Positions 33,725 through 43,694 are shown, numbered from the stretch's first letter. The stretch is DNA of 64,000 nucleotides from an uncultured Lachnotalea sp. (GCA_947066815.1 CAMSZT010000003.1:62001-126000); one strand, 5' to 3'. The notes: generated by a model from the letters alone, not told the origin. Numbers and translations are program-made.

Positions 33725-34708
33725 TCACCCCTTCTTTCGCCTCCGGTGCAAAAACTCATATACATAGCAAAAGGTCCCTCCGATCAGCCGCCCCTCCACA
33801 CAGACATAATTCCAGAGCCGTCCCGGGGAAAGCCTCACCTTCCTGCAGGCTTTTCTGGTCCGCCACCCTTCCTTCAGGCCCTCCCTATATTCCTGTCCAA
33901 ATCCGATCTTCCTAAAAAAGCGGCTTTTTATATAAAACCCAAGAAGGAGGGCCGGGGCGTTGAGCGCAAGCTGGAGCAGGGGCATATTTTTGTAGTTAAG
34001 ATAAATGCTGTTCCTGGCGGCCAGCCGCACCTTGAACTCATTGTATTTGGAACCGCTGGTCCCGCTTCCCACATGCAGGACCTGCGCGTCCGGGGCGTAA
34101 AGATTCTGCCAGCCGTAAAGCCTGGCCCGAAATCCCACGTCCAGATCCTCCAGATAGGCAAAATGCCTTTCGTCAAAATAGCCGATCTGTTCAAAGACCT
34201 CCCGCCGGTAGGCCGCCGCGCCGGCGCAGGCGGAGAACACTCTGGCCGGCTTCCGATAACGCTTCACCGAGTGGGCCACCCCCCGCTGGAAAGCCCATCC
34301 CAACACCGTATACTGGTCTCCGGCATCATCGATCAGCTCCGGATGATACATCTGGATCATCTTTGCGCTCACGGAAAAAGCCTCCGGATGTTCGTCCAGC
34401 GCCCGGACCAGGGCCGCCACATAGCCGGGGCGCGGCTCCGTATCGTTGTTCAAAAGGATCACATAAGGGGTCTTTGCCGCCCGGATCCCTTCGTTGACCG
34501 CCCGGCTGAAACCGTAATTTTTGTCCAGGGCCAGGACCTCGATCTCCGGATAATGCTCCCGCACAAATCCCACGCTCCCGTCGGTGGAGCCGTTGTCCAC
34601 AAAAAGCAGGCGGAATTTCGGCCCCCTCTGGTTCCGAAGCCCCCTCATGCAGCCTTCCATGAATTGTTTTCCGTTATAATTGGGAATGATGACCGTTACC
34701 TTTTCCAT
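33725..34708 (-). CDS. Family 2 glycosyltransferase
   Basis: 327 aa. MEKVTVIIPNYNGKQFMEGC opens the GT-A fold; VDNGSTDGS and ILLNNDTEPRPGYV carry the nucleotide-sugar and metal (DxD-like NNDTE) sites; EDLDVGFRARLYGW holds the acceptor-side acidic motif. Resembles rhamnosyltransferases that build cell-wall polysaccharide. No neighbouring polysaccharide genes, so it is isolated. Confidence 0.88.
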   Translation of the reverse strand: MEKVTVIIPNYNGKQFMEGCMRGLRNQRGPKFRLLFVDNGSTDGSVGFVREHYPEIEVLALDKNYGFSRAVNEGIRAAKTPYVILLNNDTEPRPGYVAALVRALDEHPEAFSVSAKMIQMYHPELIDDAGDQYTVLGWAFQRGVAHSVKRYRKPARVFSACAGAAAYRREVFEQIGYFDERHFAYLEDLDVGFRARLYGWQNLYAPDAQVLHVGSGTSGSKYNEFKVRLAARNSIYLNYKNMPLLQLALNAPALLLGFYIKSRFFRKIGFGQEYREGLKEGWRTRKACRKVRLSPGRLWNYVCVEGRLIGGTFCYVYEFLHRRRKKG

Positions 34709-34875
34709 ATCGAGAACAAAGCTCCATTTCTGTCGGGCAGATGCCCCGTGTAACTTAAGATTATAGCGGAAAAGCATGAAAATTGCAAGATTCCGGAAAG
34801 ATTCCGGAACATTCCCGGACATTCTGTGCTATAATGTTTCTGGTATATCAGAAGGATCAGAAAGGAATCATTTTT

Positions 34876-36561
34876 ATGAAAACATCCACGAACCTGGACG
34901 TCATGCTCCGGGAGATCGACCACAAAAGCTACCCCGCTTATAAATCTCTGCGGGGAATCTACGGATTCGGGCCCTACGCCCTCTCCATCGACCATGTGCA
35001 GGGAGACCCCTTCGCGGCACCTTCCAGGCTGACCATCCATATCACCGACAAGTCCTCCGGATTTTCGCCGGAGCTCTGGAATACGCCTGACCGGAAAACG
35101 GCTTTCTGCGACTTTTTGCTGCGCCGGTTTGCCGCCGCCGTCCGGAACTATTCATTCCAGGCCAAAGGCTCCGGGAAAAGCGGCGCGCTCTTTACCACCC
35201 AGCCGGGCCAGGAGGTCTTGCGGCGCACGGCCTGTACCATCGACCGGGACGGCCACACCATCCTCGTACGGTTTGAGGCGGGCTTTCCCGCCAACGGGCG
35301 GACCATCAACGCCAAGGAACTTCGGAAGATCCTCTTCGACTATCTCCCCGCCGTGGTATCGGACAGCCTGTATGCAAAAAACACGAATCAGAAAGCCCTT
35401 CAGGCCGCCATCGACCTCTACGAGGACCAGCAGGCCCTCCGGGACCTGCTCTCGGAGCGTGAGCTTGCGGCCTTTGTGGCCGACGGGGCCATCCTCCCCA
35501 GAAAGACCGGGGTGTCCAATGCGCCGTTAAGGGACGCCGTTCCCTTCCGTTCCCCCGATTCGGTACGGCTCACCCTCACGCTGCCCCACCGGGGAGAAAT
35601 CTCCGGGATGGGGATCCGCCGGGGGATCACCCTGATCGTGGGCGGCGGCTACCACGGAAAATCCACCCTCTTAAAGGCCCTGGAGGCCGGCGTCTACAAT
35701 CACATTGCCGGGGACGGCAGGGAGTTTGTCATCACCGACTCCACCGCCATCAAGCTCCGGGCCGAGGAGGGGCGCATCGTGAAGAAGGTGGATATCTCCC
35801 CCTTCATCAACCACCTGCCCAATGGGAAGGATACCGGCTGCTTTTCTACGGAGGACGCCAGCGGCAGCACCTCCCAGGCCGCCGGCGTCATGGAGGGGAT
35901 CGAGGCCGGGACCAGGCTCTTCCTCATCGACGAGGATACCTGCGCCACCAATTTCATGGTGCGGGATGAACTGATGCAGCAGGTCATCGCCCCGGACAAG
36001 GAGCCCATCACCCCCTTCCTCGGCCGCATCCGCTCCCTGTTTTCGGAGCTCGGCATCTCCACCATCCTGGTCGTAGGAAGTTCCGGAGCCTTTTTCCACG
36101 CCGCCGACCGGATCATCCAGATGGACAGCTACCATGCGGTGGACATCACGGACGCGGCCAAAAAAGCGGCCGAGGGCTTCCCGGTCTCCTGTCCGGAATT
36201 TGACTTTTCCGGCGGCCCCGCTCCCAGGAAGCTCCGCTTTTCCCTGAAACGGCGGGAGGGGGACCGTTCCCCGAAGATCAAAGTGCAGGGCCGGGATACC
36301 CTGGTCTACGACCGGGAGACCATCGACCTGCGCTACGTGGAGCAGCTGGCCGACGAGGAGCAGACCCGCGCTCTGGGCTACATCCTGCAGTATCTGATGG
36401 CCCACCCGTCGGACGCGCCCATGGCCGGGCAGCTCACGGCCCTCTACCGGAAGCTGCAGACGGAGGGCTTAGAGTCCGTCACCTCCTCCGACTGCCCGCC
36501 CTTCATGGCTCTTCCGAGGCTCCAGGAGGTCTTCGCCTGCGTCAACCGCTGCCGGTTTTAG
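34876..36561 (+). CDS. ABC_ATPase-domain protein (predicted ABC-class ATPase, PF09818-like)
   Basis: 561 aa. Walker A is GGGYHGKST near residue 258, then STSQAAGVMEGIEAG and Walker B LFLIDEDTCATNFMVRD. The N-terminal half (about 1-230) is the family's own domain. There is no membrane partner, so it is a soluble ATPase rather than a transporter; biological role unknown. Start chosen by AAAGGA 9 bp upstream. Confidence 0.9.
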   Translation: MKTSTNLDVMLREIDHKSYPAYKSLRGIYGFGPYALSIDHVQGDPFAAPSRLTIHITDKSSGFSPELWNTPDRKTAFCDFLLRRFAAAVRNYSFQAKGSGKSGALFTTQPGQEVLRRTACTIDRDGHTILVRFEAGFPANGRTINAKELRKILFDYLPAVVSDSLYAKNTNQKALQAAIDLYEDQQALRDLLSERELAAFVADGAILPRKTGVSNAPLRDAVPFRSPDSVRLTLTLPHRGEISGMGIRRGITLIVGGGYHGKSTLLKALEAGVYNHIAGDGREFVITDSTAIKLRAEEGRIVKKVDISPFINHLPNGKDTGCFSTEDASGSTSQAAGVMEGIEAGTRLFLIDEDTCATNFMVRDELMQQVIAPDKEPITPFLGRIRSLFSELGISTILVVGSSGAFFHAADRIIQMDSYHAVDITDAAKKAAEGFPVSCPEFDFSGGPAPRKLRFSLKRREGDRSPKIKVQGRDTLVYDRETIDLRYVEQLADEEQTRALGYILQYLMAHPSDAPMAGQLTALYRKLQTEGLESVTSSDCPPFMALPRLQEVFACVNRCRF

Positions 36562-36593
36562 GCGCCGGCGCGCTGCCGGGCGTGCCAAGGCAA

Positions 36594-36631
36594 AAAGATC
36601 CCGCCGTCCATTCAGCGACGGCGGGATCTTT
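36594..36631. terminator. Perfect bidirectional terminator
   Basis: AAAGATCCCGCCGTC and GACGGCGGGATCTTT are perfect 15-bp arms around an 8-nt loop, with A- and T-rich flanks on both sides. It ends both the plus-strand ATPase gene and the minus-strand codY transcript. Confidence 0.9.
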
Positions 36632-36722
36632 CATTTTGTATACCTTTTCATAACGCTCCGAAGTCTTCGGTACGATACCTCTTTCACCGCGCTTCGAGCC
36701 TTCGGCAGCCGGCCGCGGCAGC

Positions 36723-37496
36723 TTACTCTTCCTGCAGCTTTTTCAGCTCCTCAAATACCACGTCGTTCAACACCTTGATATAGGTTCCCTTCATCCCGGA
36801 GGAGCGGGATTCGATCACCCCGGCGCTCTCAAATTTCCGAAGGGCATTGACGATCACCGAGCGGGTAATCCCCACTCTGTCGGCGATCTTGCTGGCCACC
36901 AGGATACCCTCATTCCCTTCCAGCTCCTCAAAGATATGCTGGATCGCTTCCAGTTCGGAGAAGGACAGGGTGCTGATTGCCGATTTCACGATCTGGACCT
37001 TTCTTGTCTCCTCTGCATTTTCTTCATTGACAGAGCGCATCATTTCCAGCCCCACCACCGTTGTGCCGTACTCGCTCAGGATGATGTCGTCAATTCCGTA
37101 TTGGGCGGCGGATTTGTAAATAAACAGGGTCCCCAGCCGTTCTCCCGCAATGTCGATGGGAGTGATGATCGCCTGGTACTTTTTTACATTTGTCTCTGCG
37201 AATCCGAGTGTCTCCAGATTTACGTTTTCTTTGGTAGAAAGAACGCTGAGCAGCCTCTCATTCAACAGCTTGTCAACGAATCCTCCGACCTGGTCTTCAA
37301 TAAGCTCCTCGATCTCCTCTACACCTTCGCTGAGCCCCACGCCCAGCACCTTACCCTTTTTGCTGATCACCAGGATGTTTGAGTCGAGGATATCGCTTAG
37401 TACTGCACAAATATCATTGAAGACAACTTTGCTGGTGCTGTTGTTATGAAGCAGCTTGTTGATTTTTCGAGTTTTGTCTAATAATTGTACACTCAT
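36723..37496 (-). CDS. codY: GTP- and isoleucine-sensing pleiotropic repressor CodY
   Basis: 257 aa. An N-terminal GAF domain (about 1-155) would bind branched-chain amino acids; the C-terminal winged helix contains SKIADRVGITRSVIVNALRK, the highly conserved DNA-reading helix. GGAGG is 6 bp before the ATG. CodY represses amino-acid uptake and synthesis genes when nutrients are plentiful and could act on the two Liv operons in this window. A CodY-box-like site lies upstream of it. Confidence 0.97.
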   Translation of the reverse strand: MSVQLLDKTRKINKLLHNNSTSKVVFNDICAVLSDILDSNILVISKKGKVLGVGLSEGVEEIEELIEDQVGGFVDKLLNERLLSVLSTKENVNLETLGFAETNVKKYQAIITPIDIAGERLGTLFIYKSAAQYGIDDIILSEYGTTVVGLEMMRSVNEENAEETRKVQIVKSAISTLSFSELEAIQHIFEELEGNEGILVASKIADRVGITRSVIVNALRKFESAGVIESRSSGMKGTYIKVLNDVVFEELKKLQEE

Positions 37497-37571
37497 TGCA
37501 GTCCTCCTATTTTTTTCGGGTAATTGGTTCGATTCAAGATTATCGTACCATATTTCCAGAAAGGCTGCAAT

Positions 37572-37586
37572 ACTTTTCGGAATTTT
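37572..37586 (-). promoter_or_regulatory. CodY-box-like site upstream of codY
   Basis: On the minus strand AAAATTCCGAAAAGT matches the 15-bp CodY box AATTTTCNGAAAATT with three mismatches. It lies about 75 bp before the start of codY and would allow self-control. Confidence 0.5.
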
Positions 37587-37626
37587 TAACAATTATGTCC
37601 GAAATTCTTTCCGAACATGCCAGATA

Positions 37627-39711
37627 CTACGGATTCATTTCCGATTGTTCCGTTTTTTCCGTCAGATAACCACAAGTCTGCTCCGAACAGATCAATTTAT
37701 TTCCCTTTTCCACCATATAACTTCCGCATTTGGGGCACTTCTGCCCGGACGGCCTCGGCCAGGACATAAACTCGCATTCCGGATGATTGCTGCATCCGTA
37801 ATAGCGGCGGCCCTTTTTCGTTTTTTTCATCACCACGTCTCCGCCGCATAAGGGACAGGATACGCCGATCTTTTCCAGATAGGGCTTTGTATTTTTGCAG
37901 TCGGGAAATCCGGGGCAGGCCAGGAACCGCCCGTGGGGGCCGTACTTGATGACCATATTCCGGCCGCAGTGTTCGCAGATCTCCTCCGTCACCTCGTCCT
38001 CGATCTTCACCGACTCCAGTTCCTTCTGGGCGGCCTCCACGGCCTCCTCCAGATCCGGATAAAAATTCCGGATGATGGTCTTCCACTTGACCGCGCCCTC
38101 CTCGACCCCGTCCAGCAGGGACTCCATATTAGCCGTGAAAGCCACGTCCACCAGGGTGGGGAACGCCTCCTTCATCATATGGTTGACCACCTCGCCCAGT
38201 TCCGTCACATACAGGTTTTTATTTTCCTTCGCCACATACCGCCTGGCGATGATGGTGGTGATCGTAGGGGCGTAGGTACTGGGACGGCCGATCCCGGCCT
38301 CCTCAAGCGCCCGCACCAGAGAAGCCTCCGTGTAATGGGCCGGCGGCTGGGTGAAATGCTGTTTATAGTCAAATTCCTTCCATGTGACTTTCGTATCCAT
38401 GGACAGGTTCTTCGCCAGGGTATTCGGCTCTTTTTTCTCATCCGCCTCGCCGTATACCGTCAGAAAGCCCTGAAATTTTACCTTGGAAGCCGAGGCGCTG
38501 AACCGATAACCGCCGGCATCCAGTTTCACATTGGTCGTCTCATAGACGGCCTCCCGCATCCTGCTGGCCGTGAACCTGCGCCAGATCAGCTGATACAGCC
38601 GGAACTGATCCCTGGACAGGGACTCCTTGATCTTCACCGGCGTCAGGCCGATATCCGTGGGACGGATCGCCTCGTGGGCATCCTGGATCCTCCCCTCATT
38701 CTTCTCCTTCCGCTCGTCCGAGAGGACATATTCTTCCCCGTACTGGGAAGCGATGAACCCTGCCGCCGCTTTCTTGGCCTCCTCGGAGATCCGGGTAGAG
38801 TCGGTACGCAGATAGGTGATGATACCTGCCGTCCCGTTCCCCTTGATGTCGACTCCCTCATAGAGCTGCTGAGCCAGCCTCATGGTCTTCTGGGTGGAGA
38901 AGTTCAGGACATTGGCAGCCTCCTGCTGGAGTGTGCTGGTGGTAAAGGGAAGGGGCTGCTTTTTCACCCGCTCTCCGGTTTTGATATCGGATATCTCAAA
39001 GGGCGCATGCTCCGTCTTCCGGACGATCTCCTCCAGCATTTCCTTATTTTCAATGGTAAGCTTCTGCTTCTGATCTCCGTAAAACTTGATCCGCATGGGC
39101 TTCTTTTCGCCGTCGCAGAGTACGTCCGCCTCCAGGCTCCAGTATTCCCGGGGGATAAAGGCGGCGATCTCTTCCTCTCTGTCACAGATAATACGAAGCG
39201 CCGCCGACTGCACACGGCCTGCCGAAAGTCCCCGCTTCACCTTCGCCCATAAAAGGGGGCTGATGCTGTAGCCTACCAGGCGATCCAGGACCCGGCGGGC
39301 CTGCTGTGCATCCACCAGATTCATATCCAACTCCCTGGGAGTCTTTAAGGACGCCTTCACCGCCGATTTTGTGATCTCGTTAAAGCTGATCCGATATACT
39401 TTTTTATCCTCCAGCTTGAGGGCTGTCATCAGATGCCAGGAAATGGCCTCGCCCTCCCGGTCCGGGTCGGTCGCCAGATAGATCTTATCTGCTTTTTTCA
39501 CCTTTTTTCTGAGATTCGCGAGGATATCCCCTTTCCCCCGGATCGTAATATATTTCGGTTCATAATCATGCTCCATGTCAATACCCATCTGGCTTTTGGG
39601 CATATCTCTCACATGTCCGTTGGACGCTTCCACATCATAGTTTTGCCCCAGGAATTTCTTGATGGTCTTTACCTTTGCAGGGGACTCCACGATAACCAGA
39701 TACTTCGCCAT
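37627..39711 (-). CDS. topA: DNA topoisomerase I
   Basis: 694 aa type IA topoisomerase. Toprim domain at the start with TDPDREGEAI (81-90); catalytic Tyr300 in GIITYLRTDSTR; C-terminal zinc fingers with CEHCGRN, CPLCGGDV, CSNHPEC and CPKCGSY. Relaxes negative supercoils. AAAGGAG precedes the ATG. It overlaps the end of dprA by 77 bp. Confidence 0.97.
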   Translation of the reverse strand: MAKYLVIVESPAKVKTIKKFLGQNYDVEASNGHVRDMPKSQMGIDMEHDYEPKYITIRGKGDILANLRKKVKKADKIYLATDPDREGEAISWHLMTALKLEDKKVYRISFNEITKSAVKASLKTPRELDMNLVDAQQARRVLDRLVGYSISPLLWAKVKRGLSAGRVQSAALRIICDREEEIAAFIPREYWSLEADVLCDGEKKPMRIKFYGDQKQKLTIENKEMLEEIVRKTEHAPFEISDIKTGERVKKQPLPFTTSTLQQEAANVLNFSTQKTMRLAQQLYEGVDIKGNGTAGIITYLRTDSTRISEEAKKAAAGFIASQYGEEYVLSDERKEKNEGRIQDAHEAIRPTDIGLTPVKIKESLSRDQFRLYQLIWRRFTASRMREAVYETTNVKLDAGGYRFSASASKVKFQGFLTVYGEADEKKEPNTLAKNLSMDTKVTWKEFDYKQHFTQPPAHYTEASLVRALEEAGIGRPSTYAPTITTIIARRYVAKENKNLYVTELGEVVNHMMKEAFPTLVDVAFTANMESLLDGVEEGAVKWKTIIRNFYPDLEEAVEAAQKELESVKIEDEVTEEICEHCGRNMVIKYGPHGRFLACPGFPDCKNTKPYLEKIGVSCPLCGGDVVMKKTKKGRRYYGCSNHPECEFMSWPRPSGQKCPKCGSYMVEKGNKLICSEQTCGYLTEKTEQSEMNP

Positions 39712-40831
39712 ACTGCTCTCCTTTATCTCTTTTCACCGCATAATAATGCCGAAACGGCTGAACTGCCAGTCCTTCCAGTTCCAAACGCACCAAAGCGGCG
39801 GCCACGATCTCACTCTCCAATCCGCTCTCCGCACGGATCTGTTCCCCGGATTTCGGGTCAAAATCTAAATAACTATACACCTTTTCCGCGCTTTTATCAA
39901 GAGATAACCTGGTTTTCCCAGAAATTTTTGATCTTTTCCTTTTTAAATGCCAGCTGTCCAGAATATCCTCCGGCGCCGTCAGGGGCATTGCCCCGTCCCG
40001 GATCAGCCGGTTGGTCCCCCTGCTTAGGAAATCCCCCATCCGCCCCGGCGCCGCCCAGATATCCTTTCCCTGCTCCAGAGCCAGGGAGGCTGTGATCAGG
40101 GAACCGCTCCTCATCCCCGCCTCCACCACGGCCACGCAGTCGGAAAGGCCGCTGATGATCCGGTTCCTGGCCGGAAAATGCCAGGCCGCCGGCCCCGTTC
40201 CGGGAGGGTATTCCGAAATCAGCCCTCCGGCCTCTGCCACCAGCTCATAAAGGCCCCTGTTCTCCCTAGGATATACCACATCCGGTCCGCAGCCCAGGAT
40301 CCCGAAGGTCTTTCCTCCGGCCTCCAGCGCCCCCTCATGTCCCGCCGCATCGATCCCCCTGGCCAGGCCGCTGACCACCTGGACTCCGGCCTCCGCCAGA
40401 ATCTTTCCGACGGTCTTTGCGGTGTTCCTTCCATAATAACTGCATTCCCTGGATCCCACCACGGCAGCGGCGGGCGCTCCGGCGGCCGGAAGCTCTCCCT
40501 TTACAAAAAGACCGGACGGACAGTCCGGAAGTGTCAGGAGCCCCTCCGGAAACCCCTCCTCCCCGGCCATGACCAGACGGATCCCCAGCTCCTTCATGCG
40601 GGCATGCCCCCGGCGGATCACCTCCTCTCTCCTGCTTCTCTCCAGTTCCCCCCAGACCCGCTCCACCGTGTGCTCCGGGTAAAAGGGGCCCAAAAGCTGC
40701 TCCACCGCCCCCTTTTGTGCCCGGTAGACTCCCTCCGGACTCCCAAGACTCTCCTTCAGACGGTTCCGTATGACTATCCCCACCCGGATCAGGCTGCAGT
40801 ACCAGAACCGGTATTCCTCCTCTTTCAGCAT
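39635..40831 (-). CDS. dprA: DNA-processing protein DprA
   Basis: 398 aa. The Rossmann-like core has VVGSRECSYYGRNTAKTVG, VSGLARGIDAAGHEGAL and PARNRIISGLSD; the C-terminal winged helix (about 300-375) is present. DprA protects incoming single-stranded DNA and loads RecA during transformation. The tail after VQPFRHYYAVK is about 30 residues longer than usual and overlaps topA by 77 bp. The order dprA-topA-codY is common in Clostridia. Confidence 0.94.
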   Translation of the reverse strand: MLKEEEYRFWYCSLIRVGIVIRNRLKESLGSPEGVYRAQKGAVEQLLGPFYPEHTVERVWGELERSRREEVIRRGHARMKELGIRLVMAGEEGFPEGLLTLPDCPSGLFVKGELPAAGAPAAAVVGSRECSYYGRNTAKTVGKILAEAGVQVVSGLARGIDAAGHEGALEAGGKTFGILGCGPDVVYPRENRGLYELVAEAGGLISEYPPGTGPAAWHFPARNRIISGLSDCVAVVEAGMRSGSLITASLALEQGKDIWAAPGRMGDFLSRGTNRLIRDGAMPLTAPEDILDSWHLKRKRSKISGKTRLSLDKSAEKVYSYLDFDPKSGEQIRAESGLESEIVAAALVRLELEGLAVQPFRHYYAVKRDKGEQYGEVSGYRGVPCKGKDHQEIPGAKL

Positions 40832-40896
40832 ATGGTCCCCTTCCCCCTTTCATGTGCCCGGGCAATTAGGTGATCGCAAAACTCAACAGTTTGTCG

Positions 40897-40913
40897 AATA
40901 TTCTGACAATATT
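40897..40913 (-). promoter_or_regulatory. CodY-box-like palindrome upstream of dprA
   Basis: On the minus strand AATATTGTCAGAATATT is a near-palindrome whose best 15-bp register differs from the CodY consensus at three places. It lies about 70 bp before dprA, in the gap after comM. Confidence 0.4.
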
Positions 40914-40994
40914 TCCGGAAAAAGCCCTCTGCGCCGTGGAGGCAAGACAGGAGGGTCTCTTTCCCGAGTGGCTTCTGCGGTCTGGAAGACAATC

Positions 40995-42521
40995 TCAGTA
41001 ATAAATATTTTCCATCCGGTAGGCCACCGCTTCCTGGAGGTGTTCCGTTCTGATCTCCTCCCCGCCCTCCAGGTCGGCAATGGTCCTCGCCACCCGTATG
41101 ATCCGGTGGTAGGCCCTGGCACTGATATCCATGACCCGGAACGCTTTCCGGAGGAATGCCTCCTCCGCACTGCCCAGCGGGCAGTATCTGCGGATCTCAC
41201 TCCCCGGTATGACAGAATTGTGCCGGATCCCGGTCCCGCGAAACCTCTTTTTCTGCAGACCCCTGGCCCGCTCCACCCGTTCCCGGACCGCCGACGAGGA
41301 TTCTTCCGCTTCGTCCCCCTGCAAAGCTTCCACCCCGACCGCCTCCACCAGGACCCGGATATCCATCCGGTCCATCAGAGGCCTGGAAAGCTTCTCCTGA
41401 TACCGCCTGATCTGCCATTCACTGCATCTGCATCTGTTCCTGTCCGGATAATACCCGCAGGGGCAGGGGTTCATGGCCGCCGCCAGCATAAACCGCGCCG
41501 GAAATTCGCAGGACCCGTATAGTCTGGAAAGCACCACCCGCCCCTCCTCCAGGGGCTGCCGCAGTGCCTCCAGCGTGTGAAGGGACATCTCCGGCAGCTC
41601 GTCCAGAAACAGTACTCCGTGAGCCGCCAGGGACACCTCCCCCGGTTTGGGACGTTTCCCCCCTCCGATCAGAGCTGCCGCGGTAATGGTATGGTGGGGT
41701 GACCGAAAAGGACGGGTTCCGATCAGCGGCTGCCCCTCCGGCAGTTTTCCGCATATGCTGTAAACCCGGCTGATCTCCCGGCTCTCCTCCAATGTAAGCC
41801 TGGGGAGGATCCCCGGGATACAGCCTGCCAGCATGGTCTTTCCGGCTCCCGGCGGCCCGGAGAGCAGGATATTGTGCATCCCGGCGGCCGCCACTTCCAC
41901 GGCCCGTTTGGCGCTCCTCTGTCCACGGATATCCCCAAGATCCACTGCGGCGGCCCCCTCGGAGAGAAAGGCCTCCGGATCCACCGTGACCGCCTCCATC
42001 CGTTCCGGCTCCCGCAGGTATCCGATCACCTGCTCCAGATTTTCCACGCCGCAGACCTTCACCCCGCTGCAGACCGCTCCCTCCCCCGCATTCTGCTTCG
42101 GCGCCAGAAGCCAGGAAAGCCCTGCCGCCCCGGCGCATTCTGCCAGAGCCATGACCCCCGGTATCGGCCGCACTTCACCCCCGAGGCCCAGCTCCCCCGC
42201 CAGGAGCACCTGCTCCAGGCTTTTTGCCGGAACGATCCCCATAGCCGCCAGCACCGCTGCCGCTACCGGGAGGTCAAAGGCGGTTCCATATTTTTTCACA
42301 CTGGCCGGGGCCAGATTGATCACGATCCTTCTTGGCGGAAGCCGGAAACCCATGTTTTTGAGAGCTGTCCGGACTCTGGAAGCGGCCTCCCGGACCTCGC
42401 CGGAAAGCGCCCCCACCATCTCAAAGCTGGGAAGTCCCTCCCCCATATCTGCTTCCACCGTGACCAGCTGCCCCTCCAGCCCGTGGAGGGCAGCGCTGTA
42501 AGCCCTGCTGTACAACCGCAA
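40995..42521 (-). CDS. comM: ComM/YifB-family Mg-chelatase-like ATPase
   Basis: 508 aa. N-terminal Lon-like fold (RAYSAALHGLEGQLV...), AAA domain with GPPGAGKT (222-229) and VLFLDELPEM, a zinc-finger-like CPCGYYPDRNRCRC, and the ChlI C-terminal domain. ComM-type helicases promote branch migration of transforming DNA. The start appears to be TTG (42521) after AAAGGGGAC; the protein from here matches the family's usual start. Confidence 0.94.
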   Translation of the reverse strand: MRLYSRAYSAALHGLEGQLVTVEADMGEGLPSFEMVGALSGEVREAASRVRTALKNMGFRLPPRRIVINLAPASVKKYGTAFDLPVAAAVLAAMGIVPAKSLEQVLLAGELGLGGEVRPIPGVMALAECAGAAGLSWLLAPKQNAGEGAVCSGVKVCGVENLEQVIGYLREPERMEAVTVDPEAFLSEGAAAVDLGDIRGQRSAKRAVEVAAAGMHNILLSGPPGAGKTMLAGCIPGILPRLTLEESREISRVYSICGKLPEGQPLIGTRPFRSPHHTITAAALIGGGKRPKPGEVSLAAHGVLFLDELPEMSLHTLEALRQPLEEGRVVLSRLYGSCEFPARFMLAAAMNPCPCGYYPDRNRCRCSEWQIRRYQEKLSRPLMDRMDIRVLVEAVGVEALQGDEAEESSSAVRERVERARGLQKKRFRGTGIRHNSVIPGSEIRRYCPLGSAEEAFLRKAFRVMDISARAYHRIIRVARTIADLEGGEEIRTEHLQEAVAYRMENIYY

Positions 42522-42548
42522 GTCCCCTTTCTATTATTTTTTACCGAA

Positions 42549-42620
42549 GGTTCGGATGTTAAAAGCCGCATTCAAATTTGACAATAACTGAGGAGACAGG
42601 CGGCTTTTGACACCCGAACC
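42549..42620. other. Long inverted repeat between the hydrolase gene and comM
   Basis: GGTTCGGATGTTAAAAGCCGC and GCGGCTTTTGACACCCGAACC are 21-bp arms with two mismatches around a 30-nt loop. On the minus strand it lies after the lipase gene and just before comM, so it may be a terminator, though a T-tract is weak, or a structured comM leader. Confidence 0.55.
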
Positions 42621-42743
42621 CTTATTTTCACATCGGGATCTTCGAAGAGAATCCTGAGAAAGCCGAAAAGAGAAAGAGATCAAAACAGATATGTTGGATC
42701 GGAGCTGTCCGGCGGGGGAGGCAGCCGCCTCCCCTCTCCCGGC

Positions 42744-43694
42744 TCAGGCCCCTTCTGTCACCCGGTCCAGCCAGGCCGCAAGGTCTTCATACACCTGACG
42801 GCGGTCCTTCTCATTTAAGATCTCATGACGGTCGCCCGGGTACAGCTTTATGGAAAGGTCTCTAAACCCGAGAGACTCAAACTGGTGATAGCAGGCGCGC
42901 ACGCCCTTCCCATAATTCCCCACCGGATCCTCCTCCCCTGCCACAAAGAGCATGGGAAGGTCACGGTTCATGGTGTCAAAATTTTTCTTTGCCGCCAGAT
43001 CGGTCAGGACTGTAAAGAAGTCCCGGTAAGCCCCTGCCGTAAAAATAAAAGTGCAGAACGGATCCTGATTATAGGCGTCCACCGACTCTTCATTGGTGCT
43101 GAGCCAGTCGTTCCCTGTCCGCAGCTCCCGGATCCTTTTGTTGTTTCCCCCTAAAGTCAGCTGATAAAGCAGCCTGCTCCTATGGCGGCTCCCCCGCACC
43201 CGGCAGATCATCCCGGCCACAAATTTTCCAAAGGCCACCAGGGGAAGCCCCATAAAACCGGTACCCATGATGATGGCTCCGTCCACCTTCCGGCTGTATC
43301 TGGTCAGATACTTTCGCGTAAAAAACGAACCCATACTGTGTCCCAGGATTACAAGCGGCACACCGGGCCATGTCTCCCGTCCTGTACAGGTGATCCGGTA
43401 CATATCGGCGATCACATGCCTGTCCCCGTCCTTGTCCGCAAAATACCCCAGTTCCTCCTCCGAGGCCGCCGTCTTCCCATGCCCCAGATGGTCATGACCG
43501 ATGACGGCATAACCCTGCCCCGCCAGGAAACGGGCAAATTCCTCATACCGCTCCACGTATTCCACCATGCCGTGGACGATCTGAAGCACTGCCTTCACCC
43601 GCCCTTCCTCCGGCTGCCAGGAAACACCGTGCAGCCTTTGCCCCTTTTCGTCCGACTCCAGATAAAACTCATCCTTTTTGATCTTCTCACTCAT
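42744..43694 (-). CDS. Alpha/beta hydrolase, monoacylglycerol-lipase-like
   Basis: 316 aa. The nucleophile elbow is GHSMGS (LVILGHSMGSFFTRKYL), the HG oxyanion segment is IVHGMVEY, and the Asp and His of the triad are in AGEEDPVGNYG and YPGDRHEILN. Hydrolase_4 (serine aminopeptidase S33) type, acting on lipids or esters in the cytosol. Start at 43694 with GGAG 8 bp before. Confidence 0.92.
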   Translation of the reverse strand: MSEKIKKDEFYLESDEKGQRLHGVSWQPEEGRVKAVLQIVHGMVEYVERYEEFARFLAGQGYAVIGHDHLGHGKTAASEEELGYFADKDGDRHVIADMYRITCTGRETWPGVPLVILGHSMGSFFTRKYLTRYSRKVDGAIIMGTGFMGLPLVAFGKFVAGMICRVRGSRHRSRLLYQLTLGGNNKRIRELRTGNDWLSTNEESVDAYNQDPFCTFIFTAGAYRDFFTVLTDLAAKKNFDTMNRDLPMLFVAGEEDPVGNYGKGVRACYHQFESLGFRDLSIKLYPGDRHEILNEKDRRQVYEDLAAWLDRVTEGA

